The notes under the pieces are model-generated. The model worked only from the letters and a program-made list of their open reading frames with translations. It had not been told where the DNA came from and searched no databases. 9,345 nt of DNA from Anammoximicrobium sp032229885. GTDB taxonomy: Bacteria; Planctomycetota; Planctomycetia; Pirellulales; Pirellulaceae. A program made the translations under genes and the position numbers. The stretch is from the NCBI GenBank assembly GCA_032229885.1, contig JAVYAJ010000253.1, forward strand, positions 1-9,345, read 5' to 3'. Of the stretch, positions 6,815 to 9,345 are shown piece after piece (the first letter of the stretch is position 1; every line of letters begins with the position of its first letter).

Positions 6815-8910
6815 TTGCGGTGTCTGGATTGATCGAGATGGCAAGCCGGCTGCCAGGATTTCTATTCTGGGCGGTGACGGTCGCCATTGCCTTGGGGCTG
6901 GTTATTTTCGTCCACGAGCTGGGCCATTTCCTGGCCGCCAAAGCGTGCGGCGTGAAGGTCGAAAAGTTCTACATCGGCTTCGACGTGCCGATGAAATTCC
7001 TGCCGGCCTCGCTGTTCAAGTTCAACTGGGGGGAAACCGAGTACGGAATCGGCATTCTGCCGCTGGGCGGTTATGTGAAAATGCTGGGGCAGGACGACAA
7101 CCCCAAAAACCAAGCGATCGAGAACGAGCGGATCAAGATCCGCAAGACGGACACCGCGGAATCCGGCGAGCCCGCGCCGCAGGACACGGACGAGTTCGTG
7201 TGGGATCCGCGAAGCTATCCGGCCAAACCGGTCTGGCAGCGGATGATCATCATCTCGGCCGGTGTCGTGATGAACTTGATCTTTGCGGTGATCTTCGCTT
7301 TCATCGCCTATTCCCAGGGCGTCAGCTATATGCCTTGCGTGCTCGGCGGCGCCTCGCCGGGCGACCCGGCTTGGGTGGCGGGACTGCAGGGCGGAGACCA
7401 GATCTTGCAGATTGGACGCCGCGGAACGCCGGACGAACAGTTGCGGTTCGACAAGGATCTGATGATCGACGTGACGTTGAACGGGGCCAAGCGGCCGCTG
7501 AACCTCTTGATTCGCCGCGCCGGAGAATCAGAGCCGACGTGGTTCTCGATCACGCCCACGGACCGATTGGCGGGCATCGATCGGCCAGCCACTCTGGGGG
7601 TTCGTCCTGCGACGACGACCGTCATCGCGGGCGTCCAAACGACGGGGACGGCACAGGCCACAGACCCCGGTTACCAGGCGCTGCAGCCGGGCGACGAAAT
7701 CGTGCGAGTCGATGGAACGCCGCTGGCGCGCTCGCCGGCGACGGGCTATATCTATGAACACGAGTTGGATCGACTGCTGGCGCCACGCATGGCGGATCCG
7801 GTGACGCTGACCGTCCAGCGGCCAGCGGCGGTGGATGCCGCCGACGCCACGGTACGCACGTTCGACGTGACGCTGCCGCCGACTCCGTTGCGAACGACGG
7901 GCATCGTCGTCGAACCCGGTCCGGTCGTCGCCGTCCGGCAGCATTCGCCCGCCGAGCAGGCCGGGTTTCGCGAGGGCGACATTCTGGTCACCATGAACGG
8001 GACCGACGTCGGCGACCCGTTGACGCTGCGTCAGCGGTTATTGAGTCTGGTCGGCCAGAGCGTCGAATGGGGCGTGCGCCGAACCGGTCAGGCCGACCTG
8101 GTCCTGCTGACGGCGACGCCGGAGACCCCAACGGCGTTTCAGGACGGGTTCAGCCCGTGTTCGCCGTTGGGGCTCGAGTCGCTGGGCCTGGCGTTTCATT
8201 TGAGCAATACGGTCAAGGACGTGCTGCCGGACACCCCAGCGGCGAAGGCCGGGCTGCAAACTGGCGATACGCTGTTGACGGCCGCCTTTGTCAAAGACGG
8301 CGCCCACGACGGCGAACCGCTCGACTTGACCAAGTTCAACTGGTACTTTGCGGAGACGCTGGTGAACGTGGTTCCCGACGCCCAACTCGAGCTGACTTAT
8401 CGACGCGGCGGCGATCACGAACGCACGGCGACGATCGGAACCGTCGCTTCGGATCAGTTCTTCGTCCCCGCGCGGCGGCTGCAGATGAAGCCGTTGACTC
8501 GGACGCGAACGGCCGGATCGTGGTCCGAGGCGTGGGCGTTGGGCTACACCGAGACCTCGGTCAGCGTCAAGAAAGTCTTTGCCGTGCTAGAGCGTTTGTT
8601 TACCGGAAGGCTCTCGTATCGCAGCTTGGGTGGTCCGATCATGATCGTTCGCGCCGCCGGATCCGAAGCCTCTGAGGGCCTGCCGCGTCTGCTGGTTTTT
8701 CTGACTTTTCTGAGCGCCAATCTGGCCGTGCTCAACTTTTTGCCGATTCCAGCGTTGGATGGCGGCCACATGTTGTTCCTGATCGCCGAGGGCATTCGCG
8801 GCAAACCGCTGAACGAGCGGCTGCAAGTCACCCTGACATTGATCGGGGTGGGCTGCCTGCTGAGCCTGATGGTGTTGGTGTTCACGCTCGACATCCGGCG
8901 GTTCTTCTGA
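6799..8910 (+). CDS. rseP: RseP-type site-2 intramembrane zinc metalloprotease with four PDZ-like modules
   Basis: RseP cleaves membrane helices of anti-sigma factors and signal-peptide remnants within the inner membrane. Numbering from GTG 6799 gives 703 residues: helix 1 at about 21-40 running into the zinc motif HELGH 39-43; the conserved loop GIGILPLGGYVKMLGQ at 83-98; helix 2 at about 148-172; and a C-terminal pair of helices at about 629-655 and 676-697. The second active-site motif, NFLPIPALDGG, is at 646-656 with D654 as the third zinc ligand. Between helix 2 and the C-terminal helices lies a large exported region with four PDZ-type AGxxxGDxI(L) signatures at about 194, 293, 388 and 484. 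E. coli RseP has two PDZ domains in 450 residues, so this is an expanded form. The start overlaps dxr by 16 bases and has AAGGAG 8 bases upstream. ATG 6838 (product beginning MASRLPGF) and TTG 6775 are alternatives. The partner anti-sigma factor is not in the window. Confidence 0.95.
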   Translation: MGEALIAVSGLIEMASRLPGFLFWAVTVAIALGLVIFVHELGHFLAAKACGVKVEKFYIGFDVPMKFLPASLFKFNWGETEYGIGILPLGGYVKMLGQDDNPKNQAIENERIKIRKTDTAESGEPAPQDTDEFVWDPRSYPAKPVWQRMIIISAGVVMNLIFAVIFAFIAYSQGVSYMPCVLGGASPGDPAWVAGLQGGDQILQIGRRGTPDEQLRFDKDLMIDVTLNGAKRPLNLLIRRAGESEPTWFSITPTDRLAGIDRPATLGVRPATTTVIAGVQTTGTAQATDPGYQALQPGDEIVRVDGTPLARSPATGYIYEHELDRLLAPRMADPVTLTVQRPAAVDAADATVRTFDVTLPPTPLRTTGIVVEPGPVVAVRQHSPAEQAGFREGDILVTMNGTDVGDPLTLRQRLLSLVGQSVEWGVRRTGQADLVLLTATPETPTAFQDGFSPCSPLGLESLGLAFHLSNTVKDVLPDTPAAKAGLQTGDTLLTAAFVKDGAHDGEPLDLTKFNWYFAETLVNVVPDAQLELTYRRGGDHERTATIGTVASDQFFVPARRLQMKPLTRTRTAGSWSEAWALGYTETSVSVKKVFAVLERLFTGRLSYRSLGGPIMIVRAAGSEASEGLPRLLVFLTFLSANLAVLNFLPIPALDGGHMLFLIAEGIRGKPLNERLQVTLTLIGVGCLLSLMVLVFTLDIRRFF

Positions 8911-8983
8911 GTTGGACTCTCGCGCCGCGCCCACCGATTCGGGCACATGAGGGTACGGTAGCGGGCACTCGCCGCGTGTCGTC

Positions 8984-8999
8984 CGCCGAAGCATCGGCG
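8984..8999. terminator. Hairpin downstream of rseP
   Basis: CGCCGA (8984-8989) pairs perfectly with TCGGCG (8994-8999) around an AGCA tetraloop, 73 bases after the rseP stop. No T-run follows, so an intrinsic terminator is not certain; it may mark or protect the 3' end of the dxr-rseP transcript. Confidence 0.3.
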
Positions 9000-9136
9000 T
9001 GCGCGCGTCCGGCCCCGATCGCCCGCCTGTTGAACGACGCCCGAGTCGCGAGCTGTGACAACTGGCTTGGATGCTGTGCGCGCCTGGGGCGGTCAAAAAA
9101 TCGGAAACTGTGGGGGTTCGAGTCTTAGTTCGTATC

Positions 9137-9157
9137 ATGCGCGCACGGTGCGCGCAT
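9137..9157. repeat. Perfect 10-bp-arm palindrome
   Basis: The arm ATGCGCGCAC (9137-9146) is followed by a single G and then its exact reverse complement (9148-9157). A single central base leaves no room for a stable RNA loop without opening inner pairs, so a symmetric DNA-binding site is as likely as a hairpin. The GCGCGC core also recurs nearby at about 9078-9083 and 9239-9244. Confidence 0.75.
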
Positions 9158-9159
9158 CT

Positions 9160-9183
9160 TGTACAGTGGTGTGTACAGTACAC
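9160..9183. promoter_or_regulatory. TGTACAGT direct repeat with a GTGTAC-A-GTACAC palindrome, operator-like
   Basis: TGTACAGT occurs at 9160-9167 and 9172-9179, 12 bases apart start to start. The second copy is embedded in a perfect 13-bp palindrome, GTGTAC-A-GTACAC (9171-9183). Close, helically phased half-sites are typical of repressor or activator binding, but no target gene is visible in the window. Confidence 0.4.
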
Positions 9184-9206
9184 TTGTGGGTTAGTGGCAC
9201 TGGATT

Positions 9207-9229
9207 GGGTTAGGTGGGATTGGGGTGGG
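9207..9229 (+). other. Canonical G-quadruplex motif
   Basis: Four G-runs on the plus strand, at 9207-9209, 9216-9218, 9222-9225 and 9227-9229, are separated by loops of 6, 3 and 1 bases (TTAGGT, ATT, T). This fits the standard G3+N1-7 pattern. A fifth run at 9188-9190 lies upstream. The motif ends immediately before ATG 9230. Confidence 0.6.
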
Positions 9230-9242
9230 ATGACTGTTGCGC

Positions 9243-9345
9243 GCCACAGACGACAGGGGGCGTGTTGGCCGAAGGCCATCACCACCGTATCCGGGGGCAA
9301 CGCCCCAGGAGTCAGAGATGACAAAAACCGTGTTGGCCGAAGGCC
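9243..9345. repeat. 68-bp tandem repeat running off the right edge
   Basis: CGTGTTGGCCGAAGGCC is exact at 9261-9277 and 9329-9345, a 68-base period. Similarity extends upstream: 9243-9277 versus 9311-9345 match at 27 of 35 positions, with ACAGGGGG replaced by ACAAAAAC. Each unit carries TGGCC-GAA-GGCCA (9266-9278) and GGGGC-AAC-GCCCC (9294-9306), two triloop hairpins. In the second unit AGGAG (9307-9311) lies 6 bases before ATG 9318, which overlaps the TGA (9319-9321) ending a frame through the first unit. This fits an intergenic planctomycete repeat family, an inference from its form; the array length is unknown because the window ends. Confidence 0.7.

Larger units (their letters stand above)
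8911..9345. other. Non-coding tail after rseP, rich in inverted and direct repeats
   Basis: No gene with recognisable protein features is present. From left to right it holds a hairpin (8984-8999), a perfect palindrome (9137-9157), a TGTACAGT repeat cluster (9160-9183), a G-quadruplex motif (9207-9229) and a 68-bp tandem repeat (from 9243). One open frame starts at ATG 9230 behind a G-rich stretch and runs off the right edge (38 codons seen). It reads through the repeats and I do not call it a gene. Confidence 0.6.

Noticed and set aside
5975..6844. Minus-strand frame of 289 codons opposite dxr
   Set aside because: It is antisense to an intact dxr, His/Arg-rich, and lacks any family signature.
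9115..9124. GGTTCGAGTC resembles a tRNA T-loop
   Set aside because: The following bases (TTAGTTC) do not pair with the preceding G-run, and no acceptor, D-arm or anticodon arm is found around it.
9261..9345. Possible CRISPR array from two identical 17-base repeats
   Set aside because: Only two copies are seen, the repeat is too short, the similarity extends into the would-be spacer, and no cas genes are present.
9230..9345. Open plus-strand frame from ATG 9230 to the right edge
   Set aside because: It reads straight through the 68-bp repeat units in a frame other than the mini-ORF frame, has only a G-quadruplex-like stretch upstream, and shows no protein features. It cannot be supported without the sequence to the right.

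Overview
The window looks like a GC-rich piece of a planctomycete chromosome, probably of the Pirellulales. This is inferred from gene architecture, not from a search. The clues are a membrane-anchored protein of the planctomycete kinase type (Pro-rich linker, single membrane helix, beta-propeller-like domain, leucine-rich repeats), an unusually long RseP-type protease with four PDZ-like modules, and sparse Shine-Dalgarno sites.

Layout. (1) Positions 3-2912, plus strand: a large gene that runs in from the left edge. The part seen is a juxtamembrane region, one membrane helix, a proline-rich stalk, a WD40-like region and leucine-rich repeats. A Ser/Thr kinase domain probably lies upstream, outside the window. 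(2) 2913-3177: a short convergent intergenic region with a 7-bp stem-loop. (3) 3178-5298, minus strand: a complete ftsH, whose stop codon lies inside a 14-bp tandem repeat. (4) 5299-5650: a divergent promoter region with an 11-bp direct repeat and candidate promoter elements. (5) 5651-6814 and 6799-8910, plus strand: dxr and rseP, overlapping and almost certainly co-transcribed. (6) 8911-9345: a non-coding tail with a hairpin, a perfect GC-rich palindrome, a TGTACAGT repeat/palindrome cluster, a canonical G-quadruplex motif, and the first 1.5 units of a 68-bp tandem repeat that runs off the right edge.

How the genes fit together. Dxr makes 2-C-methyl-D-erythritol 4-phosphate, the committed step of the MEP isoprenoid pathway that supplies undecaprenyl carriers and quinones. 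RseP is a site-2 intramembrane zinc protease. The dxr-rseP pair is a widely conserved bacterial neighbourhood tied to envelope biogenesis. FtsH, transcribed divergently, is the AAA+ zinc protease of the inner membrane. The window therefore places two membrane proteases and an isoprenoid enzyme around one shared regulatory region, next to a probable membrane sensor kinase.

Most of the window is conserved housekeeping sequence. The least explained part is the right-hand tail. Its 68-bp repeat contains two hairpins and, if continued, would form a chain of 23-codon reading frames, each with a Shine-Dalgarno site and joined by ATGA stop/start overlaps.
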